Source of the DNA: Paracoccaceae bacterium
GTDB lineage: Bacteria; Pseudomonadota; Alphaproteobacteria; Rhodobacterales; Rhodobacteraceae
Reading direction: 5' to 3'
Length of the DNA: 64,000 nucleotides
NCBI GenBank assembly: GCA_022823605.1
Contig: JAJEHS010000008.1
Span: 1 to 64,000 of the forward strand
Of the stretch, positions 45,185-53,431 are shown one piece after another (positions within the stretch are counted from its first letter, which is position 1; each line of letters begins with the position of its first letter). The notes under the pieces are model-generated. The model did not search any database and was not told the origin of the DNA. It worked only from the letters and a program-made list of their open reading frames with translations. Made by a program: the position numbers and the translations under genes.

Positions 45185-45391
45185 AAACCAAACTCAAATT
45201 TCTATTGGCTGTGGTGCAGCAAAAGGAGGTTACCAATAACTTTAAATCCTATTTTACAGGTTGATACTGAGTGGCGAAACCTGCAACTCCCATCTCAGGC
45301 GACCTAGCCATGCTGGTAAGCAAATACACCTTTCAATTCCTTCGGATCGAATGCGCTTTCTGGATATCACGAAATTGTAAAAATTTATTGA
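45185..45391. other. Intergenic stretch upstream of dnaK
   Basis: Between the heat-shock promoter and the ATPase pseudogene I see no gene, RNA or convincing repeat. Confidence 0.5.
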
Positions 45392-45945
45392 TTAAAGCCA
45401 TAAATTACTGATTGGAACAACCCATAGATTTTGTCCGAAAGGCACAACATCTTTACCGCGATAAAGAACAACGCCGCAGACAAAATCATTACCTGTAATG
45501 CGTTGCAGTTCTTATAATCCCTTGAAGTCTGATTTTGAGACATTGTCACTCCTCTTCACTTCAACAGCTGTTAACTGTCCATTTGGTTTTTCTAAAACAA
45601 AATCAACTTCTTTGTTATCGCCGGTTCTAAAATGGAACAAATCCATTTTGTCATCGCGGAATGTCATTAGTTTGAGTAGTTCTGTTGACACAAAATTTTC
45701 AAGAACATTGCCATAAAGCTCCGGTCAATTTGCTTCAAGATCCTTAATTCATATTGCAGTAGATGACAGAGCAACAACGTGTCGGACATATAACCCTTTG
45801 GTGACTTGACGAGGCGCTTGCCAATATTTCGATACCATGGCGTGCATTCAAATGTAAGGAACAGCATTTTCAAGAGCGTTTTATAATTACGAGATGTCAC
45901 GGGGTTTAGTCCAGCAACACGTGCAATGTCGGCATCATTGATCAA
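45392..45945 (-). pseudogene. Fragment of an AAA+ ATPase with a DUF4143 C-terminal domain
   Basis: On the minus strand the first part reads INDADIARVAGLNPVTSRNY and then WYRNIGKRLVKSPKGYMSDT, which is the winged-helix/DUF4143 region of a common ATPase family (family text NLGKRLVKSPKxYFxDTGLL). A frameshift near 45740 moves the frame to ELYGNVLENFVSTELLKLM, then LFHFRTGDNKEVDFVLEKPN, the nuclease-like tail. Two in-frame stops follow the shift, one of them inside GL*ELQRITGNDFVC. The N-terminal ATPase with Walker motifs is missing altogether. The gene is dead; such genes are usually accessory or mobile. Confidence 0.75.
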
Positions 45946-46081
45946 ACCCCCGTACCATGGGAATACTCAAAATCGTGTAACCCCAGAGTTTAGGAGCAAG
46001 GTTTCAGCATTCAAAAATATTGGGAGAATTCTGAATTTTTCAATTTTCTATGTGCCAAATTCATTCTAGTGATTTCGTGGG

Positions 46082-46945
46082 CTAAGCTGATTTTATCCAG
46101 TTGATAAAATGCACGACTTCAGGTTTCTGAATGTTGGCTTCGTTGTAAGCCAAAAAGTAGCCATATGAGTTCAAGGCAACTGGACTCAAGCGATACAACT
46201 TCCCATTTTCAATCTCATCTTTGACGAGGTCATCGTTAAGGGCGATGCCTTGTCCGTCGGATACGGCTTGCACCCTTACATTGGGGTCCAATATTGTCAG
46301 GGTATCAAGACGAATGGTCTCGTCCAGATCTGCTGCCAAAAACCACTCACTCCAAACATTGCTGTCCTCACGATCGCGCAACAGGGTGAAGTTGGCAAAG
46401 GCTTTTTCAACACCCTTCCTTTTTACTGCTTCATAGGAAGCCTGATTTCCAGTTGGCCAGGCCGGACAGATGAACAACTCCTCAATCTGGCGGTCCTGCC
46501 ATTTTCCATTACCCCACCGTATGGCTATATCAATATCCTCATCGGTGAAATTGATAAGATCAACCATGGGCTGGATTCGCAACCTAATTTGAGGATGCCT
46601 GCGCATGAATTCCATCAATCGCGGAGACAGCCAGCGAGAAGCGAAATAGGTGGTCACACCAATTGTTAGACTGTAATCCTTGACTGAGGAAAGTTGTGCT
46701 ATTTTCGTTTCAATCCGGGCAAAGGATTGCTCGGCAATCGCCAAAAGCTCCCGACCATTAACCGTAAGCTCAATACCCCTCGGGCTTCTCCTGAAAAGCT
46801 CAAATCCTAGTTCCGCTTCAAGTCGCTTCATTTGCTGGCTCAATGCTCCCCTTGTGAGACAAAGCCGATTGGCCGCATCTGAGAAACTCGAATAACGAGC
46901 AACGAAAACAAAATTTCTCAAGTCGTTATATGTTCTGAAAGGCAT
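46082..46945 (-). CDS. LysR-family regulator (GcvA-like)
   Basis: The protein has 287 residues from ATG 46945. The N-terminal winged HTH (about 6-65) reads FVFVARYSSFSDAANRLCLT and RGALSQQMKRLEAELGFELF, followed by a linker helix and a type-2 periplasmic-binding effector domain with DEDIDIAIRWGNGKW, as in GcvA-type regulators. It is divergent from the MttB-family gene and shares 120 bases with it, so it very probably controls that gene. The effector is unknown; a methylated amine or betaine would fit. Confidence 0.85.
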   Translation of the reverse strand: MPFRTYNDLRNFVFVARYSSFSDAANRLCLTRGALSQQMKRLEAELGFELFRRSPRGIELTVNGRELLAIAEQSFARIETKIAQLSSVKDYSLTIGVTTYFASRWLSPRLMEFMRRHPQIRLRIQPMVDLINFTDEDIDIAIRWGNGKWQDRQIEELFICPAWPTGNQASYEAVKRKGVEKAFANFTLLRDREDSNVWSEWFLAADLDETIRLDTLTILDPNVRVQAVSDGQGIALNDDLVKDEIENGKLYRLSPVALNSYGYFLAYNEANIQKPEVVHFINWIKSA

Positions 46946-47065
46946 ACCTTTGTGTATAAATAAATTAAACACACAAGTCAAAAATAATCGCTTTTAAACA
47001 GTCAAATCTATAAATATTTAAGTTAAAGTAAGTGAAAAATGTATTTACTTTTGAGGTAAAACAAA

Positions 47066-48637
47066 TTGAACGTTGCGCAAGGTGATACATCAAATTTTTC
47101 AGCCCGAACCAAGGGTAAGCAAAGACATAAGGGGAGGCAAAAACGTGGTGTTTCGGTTCAAGCATATAATCCCACCCCAATTTACCGGCAACGATTGATA
47201 CCAACCTATGACCTCCTTGAGGAGTCAGAGCTGGTAGAAATGGAAAAACATGCCGATTGGTTGCTTGAGAATGTGGGTATGGAGTTCCGTGGTGATGAAG
47301 TGGCCAAAGAGCTATTTCGGGATGCGGGGGCAACGATTGACTATAATCTGGTACGTTTTGAAGCAGGTCTGGCCCGTGATCTTTGTAAAACGGCACCAAC
47401 AGAGTTTGACCTGCATGCAAGAAATCCTGCCCATACAGTTCACTTGGGAGGTAACAGCATCGTATTCATGCCTGGATATGGTTCACCATTTGTAACCGAC
47501 CTGGATCAGGGGCGAAGGTATGCCACGCTTGAGGATTTCAGGAATTTTGTCAAGTTGAGTTATGCAACTCCCTATTTGCATCATTCCGGCGGTACTGTTG
47601 TTGAACCCGTTGATATACCGGTCAATAAGCGTCATTTGGATATGACACTTGCCCATCTTTGTCTATCCAGCAAACCATTTATGGGGGCGGTAACTGCTCC
47701 CGAGCGGGCGAGGGATACCCTGACCATGGCCGAAATGGTATTTGGCAAGGAATTCATGCAGGCTAATGCTGTCATCCAGGGTAACATCAACATAAATTCA
47801 CCCTTTGTCTTTGATCATACCATGTCCGCTTCATTGCGCATTTATGCACAGGCCAATCAATGTGTGTGCGTCTCTCCAGCAATCTTTGGTGGAGCAATGG
47901 GACCGGTAACCCCTGCTGCAATTGCTGCCCAGACTTATGCCGAGGCCATTGCCGGAATTGCCCTGACACAGCTTGTTCGACCTGGTTGTCCAGTGGTATT
48001 TGGCAGCTTTCATTCAACCATGAATTTGCGTACTGGTTCACTCACTTTTGGAACACCAGAGGCTAATCTGGTGACCATGGCCTTGTCCCAACTTGGCAAA
48101 CGCCTTGGGGTTCCTACCCGTTCTGGTGGTGGGCAAATAACAGCGGCCAACACAGCAGATGCACTGGCCCAGGCTGATAGTACGAATGCGATGTGGTCCA
48201 CGGTATTATCGGGAACACACCAAGTCTGGCATGCGGCTGGTTGGCTTGAAGGTGGGCTTACCATGTCCTACGAAAAGTTTATCCTGGATGTGGATAATTG
48301 TGGTTCAATCCTACGCATGTTACAGGGAATGAGAGTTGCCCCGGACGACCTATCAAAAGAAAGTTATCTGGAAATTAGTCCTGGGCAAAATTTTCTGTCA
48401 ACAAGTCACACCTTGGCCCATTATACAACAGCGAATTATGAATCTCTTATACCTGATACCGGTCCTTACGAAACTTGGAAGGAAAATGGGGGTTTAACCG
48501 CAACCGACCTCGCCAATAGGGTTTGGAAAGAAATGATTGCACACTATAAACCACCAGAAATAAAAGAAACGATCAAAACACAATTAGAGGAATTCGTAAC
48601 TTTACGTAAATCAGAAATGCCAGACGAATGGTATTGA
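47066..48637 (+). CDS. MttB-family (non-pyrrolysine) trimethylamine/betaine methyltransferase
   Basis: A 523-residue protein of the trimethylamine methyltransferase family. It has no in-frame TAG, so it lacks pyrrolysine and belongs to the large group that includes glycine betaine:corrinoid methyltransferase MtgB. Recognisable parts are LLENVGMEFRGDEVAKELF, the central GGAMGPVTPAAIAAQTYAEA, and LEGGLTMSYEKFILDVDNCG. The start is TTG 47066 with GAGGT eight bases before. No corrinoid protein gene follows; instead a broken GcvT-like gene lies 13 bases downstream. The substrate is probably a quaternary amine, unproven. Confidence 0.82.
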   Translation: MNVAQGDTSNFSARTKGKQRHKGRQKRGVSVQAYNPTPIYRQRLIPTYDLLEESELVEMEKHADWLLENVGMEFRGDEVAKELFRDAGATIDYNLVRFEAGLARDLCKTAPTEFDLHARNPAHTVHLGGNSIVFMPGYGSPFVTDLDQGRRYATLEDFRNFVKLSYATPYLHHSGGTVVEPVDIPVNKRHLDMTLAHLCLSSKPFMGAVTAPERARDTLTMAEMVFGKEFMQANAVIQGNININSPFVFDHTMSASLRIYAQANQCVCVSPAIFGGAMGPVTPAAIAAQTYAEAIAGIALTQLVRPGCPVVFGSFHSTMNLRTGSLTFGTPEANLVTMALSQLGKRLGVPTRSGGGQITAANTADALAQADSTNAMWSTVLSGTHQVWHAAGWLEGGLTMSYEKFILDVDNCGSILRMLQGMRVAPDDLSKESYLEISPGQNFLSTSHTLAHYTTANYESLIPDTGPYETWKENGGLTATDLANRVWKEMIAHYKPPEIKETIKTQLEEFVTLRKSEMPDEWY

Positions 48638-48650
48638 CAGGAGGAATATA

Positions 48651-48931
48651 ATGACCGAAGAACTTAGCCGTACATCAGCCCTAGCCTCAAGCTATCAGGC
48701 ACTTGGATTCGGTCTTGAAGATTGGAATGGTATGGGGAACTGCCTGGACTTATGATACCGATCGTAATGACTAACACGATGCCATACGAGAGAATGTCGG
48801 TATGTTTGATATGTCACCCTTGAAAAAAGTCTTTGTTCGTGGCAAAGACGCTGCTTTCGACCACTTGACCACTCGTGACATGAGTAGGATCAAGCAAGGT
48901 CAGGCAACTTTTAACAATCCAACTAACGAAT
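48651..48931 (+). pseudogene. Truncated, frameshifted GcvT/aminomethyltransferase-like gene
   Basis: A strong AGGAGGAATATA site precedes ATG 48651. The frame MTEELSRTSALASSYQAL... continues to a stop at 48756. In a shifted frame it goes on as TAWTYDTDRND, a second stop, then HDAIRENVGMFDMSPLKKVF and VRGKDAAFDHLTTRDMSRIK. This is the N-terminal fold of the GcvT/DmdA/dimethylglycine-dehydrogenase methyl-transfer family (VGMFDMSxLxKxxVxGxDA). The gene breaks off after about 90 codons exactly at the inverted-repeat element. It was evidently the partner of the MttB-family gene. Confidence 0.8.
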
Positions 48932-49051
48932 AACCGATGTTTGCTATTATGTTTCTAATAAACCAAACCATCTTATTTCGGATTATAGGGGTATTCTAGC
49001 ATAACAACATGTATTTTGCATCTAAATACATGAGTCATTCGTTAGTTGGAT
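48917..49051. mobile_element. Small inverted-repeat element (MITE-like)
   Basis: ATCCAACTAACGAAT (48917-48931) and ATTCGTTAGTTGGAT (49037-49051) are perfect 15-base inverted repeats bounding 135 bases without coding capacity. The inner AT-rich 105 bases are unique in this window. The left end coincides with the end of the GcvT-like reading frame. No convincing target-site duplication is visible. It may be a non-autonomous transposon relic; a long-stem regulatory structure is the alternative. Confidence 0.55.
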
Positions 49052-49357
49052 AGGTATAAATTCATTAAGAAACCTGTCGCGGAGAGGTATTACCCAAGGC
49101 TGTCTGAAAATTATATTTGCTTGGAAAGGGAAATGGGAGGATTCTCCCAAGAATCCAGAGTCATTTTCATCCGACCATGAAACAATTTGAAAAAAACAAG
49201 GGGGCGTGAAGGTTTATTGTGATAATTAACACAAAAGCGATATCCCTGGATTTGCAATCAAAGGAATAATTATCCTTGTTTACAGGATGAATTTGGGTAT
49301 CTTCACCATGAGGGGTGTCGATGGCACTAATCTATTGTTAATTCTTGATCGGTAGCG
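49052..49357. other. Intergenic region without a recognised gene
   Basis: Short open stretches exist (for example FIKKPVAERYYPRLSENYIC from about 49061), but no start signal or family match is seen. The remaining GcvT-like coding sequence does not resume after the element. Confidence 0.4.
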
Positions 49358-50197
49358 ATGAAATTAGATGTGACTTTGGTACAGATGTGTTCCACTGACA
49401 ACCATCAGGGAAATATCGAGCTGGTCAAGCGGATTGTACAAAAGTCTGGTAATTCGGACCTCATTGCCCTGCCTGAAGTATCGGGGCTGATGAACAAAAA
49501 TTTTTCGAAAGCACGGAAATCGATTACCACTGTTGAAAATGATCCTTTTATCATAACCTGCCAAGATCTTGCCGGGGAATCCGGCAAGTGGTTCCATATT
49601 GGTTCCACACCTGTAAGTGAGGGAGACAAATACTACAACTGTTCGGTACTGATTACACCGCAGGGTAAAATCCTGGCCTCTTACAACAAGATCCATTTGT
49701 TTGATGTTTTTCTAGAGGGTAGGAAGGCAATTGGTGAATCCCAACGTTATGCTGCAGGAGATGTTGCAGTATTGGTTGACACTCCCTGGGGATCCTGGGG
49801 TATGAGCATCTGTTATGATTTGAGATTTCCGGGAATTTATCGAGAGTATTGTCAAAAGGGGGCTTCTGTCATATTCATACCATCGGCATTTACCGTTCCA
49901 ACCGGCAAGGCTCATTGGGAAGTACTGTTGAGGGCCCGTGCCATAGAAAACGGCACATGGGTCATCGCCGCTGCTCAGGTTGGTGATCATGATGATGGCC
50001 GAACATCGTATGGTCATTCCATGATCGTGAATCCATGGGGGGATGTGATAGCGGATTTGGGCGGCAAAGAGCCTTGCCAGGCAAATTATACCCTTGATCT
50101 TACTCTTGTCGACTCGTCTCGCAAGCAAATACCCTCATTGATAGGAGGTAGGGATTATGCATTTAGGCATGTGCCCCAAAATGCGAATGGTGATTAG
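49358..50197 (+). CDS. Nitrilase-superfamily carbon-nitrogen hydrolase (Nit1/Nit2-like)
   Basis: The 279-residue enzyme has the Glu-Lys-Cys triad: LIALPEVSG (Glu near 40), YNKIHLFDV (Lys near 111) and SICYDLRFP (Cys near 151). ENGTWVIAAAQVG and YGHSMIVNPWGDVIAD are typical of the branch that includes omega-amidase and deaminated-glutathione amidase. In alphaproteobacteria such genes often accompany grxC, which is absent here. Substrate cannot be fixed from sequence. It is convergent with the sugar ABC transporter operon. Confidence 0.88.
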   Translation: MKLDVTLVQMCSTDNHQGNIELVKRIVQKSGNSDLIALPEVSGLMNKNFSKARKSITTVENDPFIITCQDLAGESGKWFHIGSTPVSEGDKYYNCSVLITPQGKILASYNKIHLFDVFLEGRKAIGESQRYAAGDVAVLVDTPWGSWGMSICYDLRFPGIYREYCQKGASVIFIPSAFTVPTGKAHWEVLLRARAIENGTWVIAAAQVGDHDDGRTSYGHSMIVNPWGDVIADLGGKEPCQANYTLDLTLVDSSRKQIPSLIGGRDYAFRHVPQNANGD

Positions 50198-50332
50198 AAA
50201 AAAATATCAAAGCCGTATATAATATAGCTATTTGACCACCACCATAATTATCCGTTGAAGAAGATGGTCGTAACCAAGAAATGCCTTACTGTGGATAATT
50301 TGTGAGCAGTAACGGATACTGTAAATGGAATA

Positions 50333-51112
50333 TCAGGCAGTGCCGACAAATTCTGACGGCGGCTTCTTGGCTCCTGTCATGAAGGCAACCGCGTCCGACA
50401 TGGAAAAATCATCTGGCTTGATAACACATAAACGCCGGCCAAGCCGGTGGATATGAATGCGGTCGGAAACCTCGAAGACATGAGGCATGTTGTGAGAAAT
50501 CAATATGATTGGAATTCCCCGGGATTTGACATCCAGTATCAGATCGAGGACACGTCTGCTTTCCTTCACACCAAGAGCAGCCGTAGGTTCATCCATGATT
50601 ATCACCTTCGAACCAAAGGCTGCGGCCCGGGCCACGGCAACACCCTGTCTTTGTCCCCCGGAAAGTGTTTCAACTGCCTGGTTGATATTCTGGATGGTCA
50701 TGATTCCCAGATCTGTTAGTTTTTGATGGGCAATTTTCTGCATTTTGGCATGATCGAGTTTTCGAAACAATTGCCCGATCAGTCCCTTCTTGCGAATTTC
50801 CCTGCCCATGAACATATTGTCGGCAATAGCCAAGGCGGGTGACATGGCCAAGGTTTGGTAAACCGTTTCGATACCTGCTTTCCGAGCATCGATGGGGGAT
50901 GAGAAATTTACCGTCTCTCCCTCAAGCAAAACCTCCCCCTCATCAGGGATTTCAGCACCCGACAGGGATTTGATGAGGGTTGACTTGCCAGCACCATTGT
51001 CCCCGATGACTCCAAGTATTTCACCTGGATACAGTTCAAAATCACAATTATCCAGTGCAGTTACCCGACCAAATCTCTTGACCAATCCCCGAGCTTCTAA
51101 TATGGGTTCCAT
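50333..51112 (-). CDS. Sugar ABC transporter ATP-binding protein (FrcA-like)
   Basis: A 259-residue single-domain ABC ATPase: Walker A GDNGAGKST (about 38-46), signature LSGGQRQGVAVARA, Walker B VIIMDEPTAALG and switch region LISHNMP. The single domain, unlike the fused two-domain RbsA, and sequence features such as ARKAGIETVYQTLAMSPALA fit FrcA of the fructose/mannose/ribose importer described in Sinorhizobium. Its start overlaps the permease stop by one base. No frcK kinase follows. Confidence 0.88.
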   Translation of the reverse strand: MEPILEARGLVKRFGRVTALDNCDFELYPGEILGVIGDNGAGKSTLIKSLSGAEIPDEGEVLLEGETVNFSSPIDARKAGIETVYQTLAMSPALAIADNMFMGREIRKKGLIGQLFRKLDHAKMQKIAHQKLTDLGIMTIQNINQAVETLSGGQRQGVAVARAAAFGSKVIIMDEPTAALGVKESRRVLDLILDVKSRGIPIILISHNMPHVFEVSDRIHIHRLGRRLCVIKPDDFSMSDAVAFMTGAKKPPSEFVGTA

Positions 51113-52149
51113 CAGGATGCCACCTTTCTAATCCACTGGTCTAGGGCCACGGCAATAATAATCAGCATGCCTATCATCAAGTAGGTCCATTGGGCATCAG
51201 CACCCATCAATCGGAGACCCAAGGAAAACACTCCAACGATAAGAGCTCCAAAAAACATACCTAAAATCGAACCCCGGCCACCAAAAAGAGATATTCCTCC
51301 AATCACCACGGCAGTGATGCTCTCGATATTGGCCAACTGCCCAGAAGTAGGGGATACCGAACCGATTCTTCCGATCAGGGCCCAACCTGCAAAGGCACAG
51401 ATCAAGCCTGCTATTGTATATACCGAGATAAGTGTGAAATTTACATTGACCCCAGACAAAGCTGCTGCTTCTCGATCATCTCCCACCGCATAAACATGCC
51501 TTCCCCAGGCAGTATGTCGCAAAACATAAGCCAGAAAGAGAACAAGAAATACCATGAAGATGACACCCACAGTGAAGACAGCTCCCCCTATATTGAACTT
51601 GTAACCGAAGAGTTGCAGCAATGGAGCCTCTGCCGCAATTTCCTGACTTCGTATCGTTTCATTGGCTGAATAGAGAAAGTTTGCTGCCAAGGCAATTTGC
51701 CACATGCCAAGTGTTACAATGAATGGCGGAAGTTTCATTTTGGCCACCAACCAGCCATTGATATAACCAATCAAGGAACCGCAAAGTAAGCCACAGGCCA
51801 CTGCTATAGCGGGTGGAAGGCCATATCGAAAGGTAAATTGTCCCATGATGACGGAACTGAAAACCATGATTGCCCCAACACTCAAATCAATCCCTGCAGT
51901 AAGTATGACCAATGTTTGGGCTGCACCGACGATACCGACTATCTGAACCTGCTGGAGGATCAGGGTAAGGGCAAAGGGCGAAAAGAATTTGGGTCCCAGC
52001 AAAAGGCCAAAAACCAGAATGGATACCGAAAGGACAATCAGTGGTACCAATGCTGGTGTCTGATGCAGTAAATGGTGAAATTTTCGAATTAGACTGTTAT
52101 GGTCCGATTCTACCTCTGGATGGGTTTCATCAGTTGCATTTTCTACCAT
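51112..52149 (-). CDS. Sugar ABC transporter permease (FrcC-like)
   Basis: A 345-residue inner-membrane protein of the RbsC/FrcC family with about nine to ten hydrophobic segments. It shows ILTAGIDLSVGAIMVFSSVI, GYINGWLVAKMKLPPFIVTL and NIESITAVVIGGISLFGGRG, the family's conserved blocks. The N-terminal 35 residues are polar and probably cytoplasmic. It lies between the ATPase gene and the binding-protein gene and is separated from the latter by an intergenic terminator-like hairpin, which would lower its expression relative to the binding protein. Confidence 0.9.
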   Translation of the reverse strand: MVENATDETHPEVESDHNSLIRKFHHLLHQTPALVPLIVLSVSILVFGLLLGPKFFSPFALTLILQQVQIVGIVGAAQTLVILTAGIDLSVGAIMVFSSVIMGQFTFRYGLPPAIAVACGLLCGSLIGYINGWLVAKMKLPPFIVTLGMWQIALAANFLYSANETIRSQEIAAEAPLLQLFGYKFNIGGAVFTVGVIFMVFLVLFLAYVLRHTAWGRHVYAVGDDREAAALSGVNVNFTLISVYTIAGLICAFAGWALIGRIGSVSPTSGQLANIESITAVVIGGISLFGGRGSILGMFFGALIVGVFSLGLRLMGADAQWTYLMIGMLIIIAVALDQWIRKVAS

Positions 52150-52190
52150 ATTGCTTTTGCCCTGCTGCTTAGATGGGACTATGGGACTTT

Positions 52191-52225
52191 ATAATAAAAA
52201 TCCGAGGACAGTAAAAACTGCCCTC
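52191..52225 (-). terminator. Terminator/attenuator between binding-protein and permease genes
   Basis: On the minus strand GAGGGCAGT and ACTGTCCTC form a nine-pair stem (one G-U pair) around a short T loop, followed by GGATTTTTATT. It lies 35 bases after the binding-protein stop and 42 bases before the permease start. Partial termination here would give more binding protein than membrane subunits, as is common in such operons. Confidence 0.65.
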
Positions 52226-52259
52226 AGATCAAACACTTTAAATCAATTCTTTAACAGAA

Positions 52260-53279
52260 TCAACCCCAGCAGAGGGCCATTCCTTCATCAGTATCAATAC
52301 TGTCCACACCATCAGCAGGCTGATCGGTTACCAAGGAAACACCGGTATCATAGAAATTTTTACCCGGTGTATTTTCCGGTTTGGTTCCATCAGCAGCCCA
52401 TGCAGCAATGGCCTCGATACCAAGTGAAGCCATCAGCAATGGGTATTGTTGAGAAGTGGCACCAATGACACCATCCTTGATGTTCTGGACACCTGGACAT
52501 CCGCCATCAACGGAAACAATCAGTACGTCATTTTCACGTCCGATAGCCTTCAGGGCTTCATAAGCACCAGCCGCAGCGGGTTCATTGATTGTGTACACAA
52601 CGTTGATCATGGGATCAATTGCCAGCAGGTTTTCCATTGCCCGGCGACCGCCTTCTTCGTTACCGGCTGTAACATCATGACCTACGATGCGCGAATCATT
52701 TTCATCACCCCACTTGTTGGGATCAGCCAAATCAATTCCAAAACCCTGCATGAAACCCTGGTCTCGCAGAACACCTACAGTAGGCTGGCTAACGGCGAGA
52801 TCAAGCATGCCGATCTTGGCATTGGCAGCATCAGCACCCAAGGATGCGGCAGCCCATTTACCGATCAGTTCACCAGCAAGAAAGTTATCTGTGGCGAAAG
52901 TGGCATCAGCAGCATCAATCGGATCAAGTGGTGTATCAAGGGCAATGACGAGCAATCCGGCTTCCCTGGCCTGGGTTACGGATGACACGATGGACGCTGT
53001 ATCTGAAGCAGTGATCAGAATTCCCTTTGCACCATCAGCAATGCAGGTCTCGATTGCAGCAACCTGAGCCTCATGGTCACCGTCGATTTTACCGGCATAA
53101 CTTCTGAGCGTGATTCCCATTTCTTCCGCCTTGGCACTAGCACCCTCCCTCATTTTCACAAAGAATGGGTTGGTTTCGGTCTTGGTTATCAAGCAAGCAG
53201 AAATGTCCATGGCTGAAACTGAACCTGCTCCAGATATCAATGAAACTGAAATTGCCACTGTAGTGAGAAGTTTTTTCAT
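52260..53279 (-). CDS. Sugar ABC transporter substrate-binding protein (FrcB-like)
   Basis: A 339-residue periplasmic protein of the ribose/fructose-binding family. It has a signal peptide ending near AGSVSAMD (residue 24). The mature domain shows [56 protein letters not shown] and [16 protein letters not shown]. The sequence fits FrcB, the fructose-binding protein. AGGAGGAAAAATG gives a strong ribosome-binding site. The gene is first in the operon and divergent from a ROK-family regulator. Confidence 0.9.
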   Translation of the reverse strand: MKKLLTTVAISVSLISGAGSVSAMDISACLITKTETNPFFVKMREGASAKAEEMGITLRSYAGKIDGDHEAQVAAIETCIADGAKGILITASDTASIVSSVTQAREAGLLVIALDTPLDPIDAADATFATDNFLAGELIGKWAAASLGADAANAKIGMLDLAVSQPTVGVLRDQGFMQGFGIDLADPNKWGDENDSRIVGHDVTAGNEEGGRRAMENLLAIDPMINVVYTINEPAAAGAYEALKAIGRENDVLIVSVDGGCPGVQNIKDGVIGATSQQYPLLMASLGIEAIAAWAADGTKPENTPGKNFYDTGVSLVTDQPADGVDSIDTDEGMALCWG

Positions 53280-53303
53280 TTTTCCTCCTATTGGATATCA
53301 AGT

Positions 53304-53396
53304 AATCTACTGAATGATTTCAGTAGATTTTGATTGTAGAATTGAGATGTTTATTGTATAAAAAATAAAATGTCAATAATAAATAAACCTTGTTTA
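53304..53396. promoter_or_regulatory. Leader hairpin and candidate operator between the sugar importer and its ROK regulator
   Basis: AATCTACTGAA (53304-53314) and TTCAGTAGATT (53319-53329) are perfect 11-base arms around TGAT, lying in the leader of the binding-protein gene just before its ribosome-binding site. Further out, TAAAC (53384-53388) and GTTTA (53392-53396) form a small palindrome beside TTGACA on the minus strand (53371-53376), a plausible -35 box. These are the best candidates for control by the adjacent ROK protein. Confidence 0.45.
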
Positions 53397-53431
53397 CTAA
53401 TTTTTTTTTATCATAAATTTCTTTTTTAATA

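Noticed and set aside
47066-48637. Possibility of a pyrrolysine-containing TMA methyltransferase
   Set aside because: The reading frame contains no TAG codon, so it belongs to the non-pyrrolysine group.
49058-49180. Plus-strand stretch FIKKPVAERYYPRLSENYIC, considered as a transposase remnant for the inverted-repeat element
   Set aside because: No transposase motif or start signal, and the match to any family is imaginary at this length.
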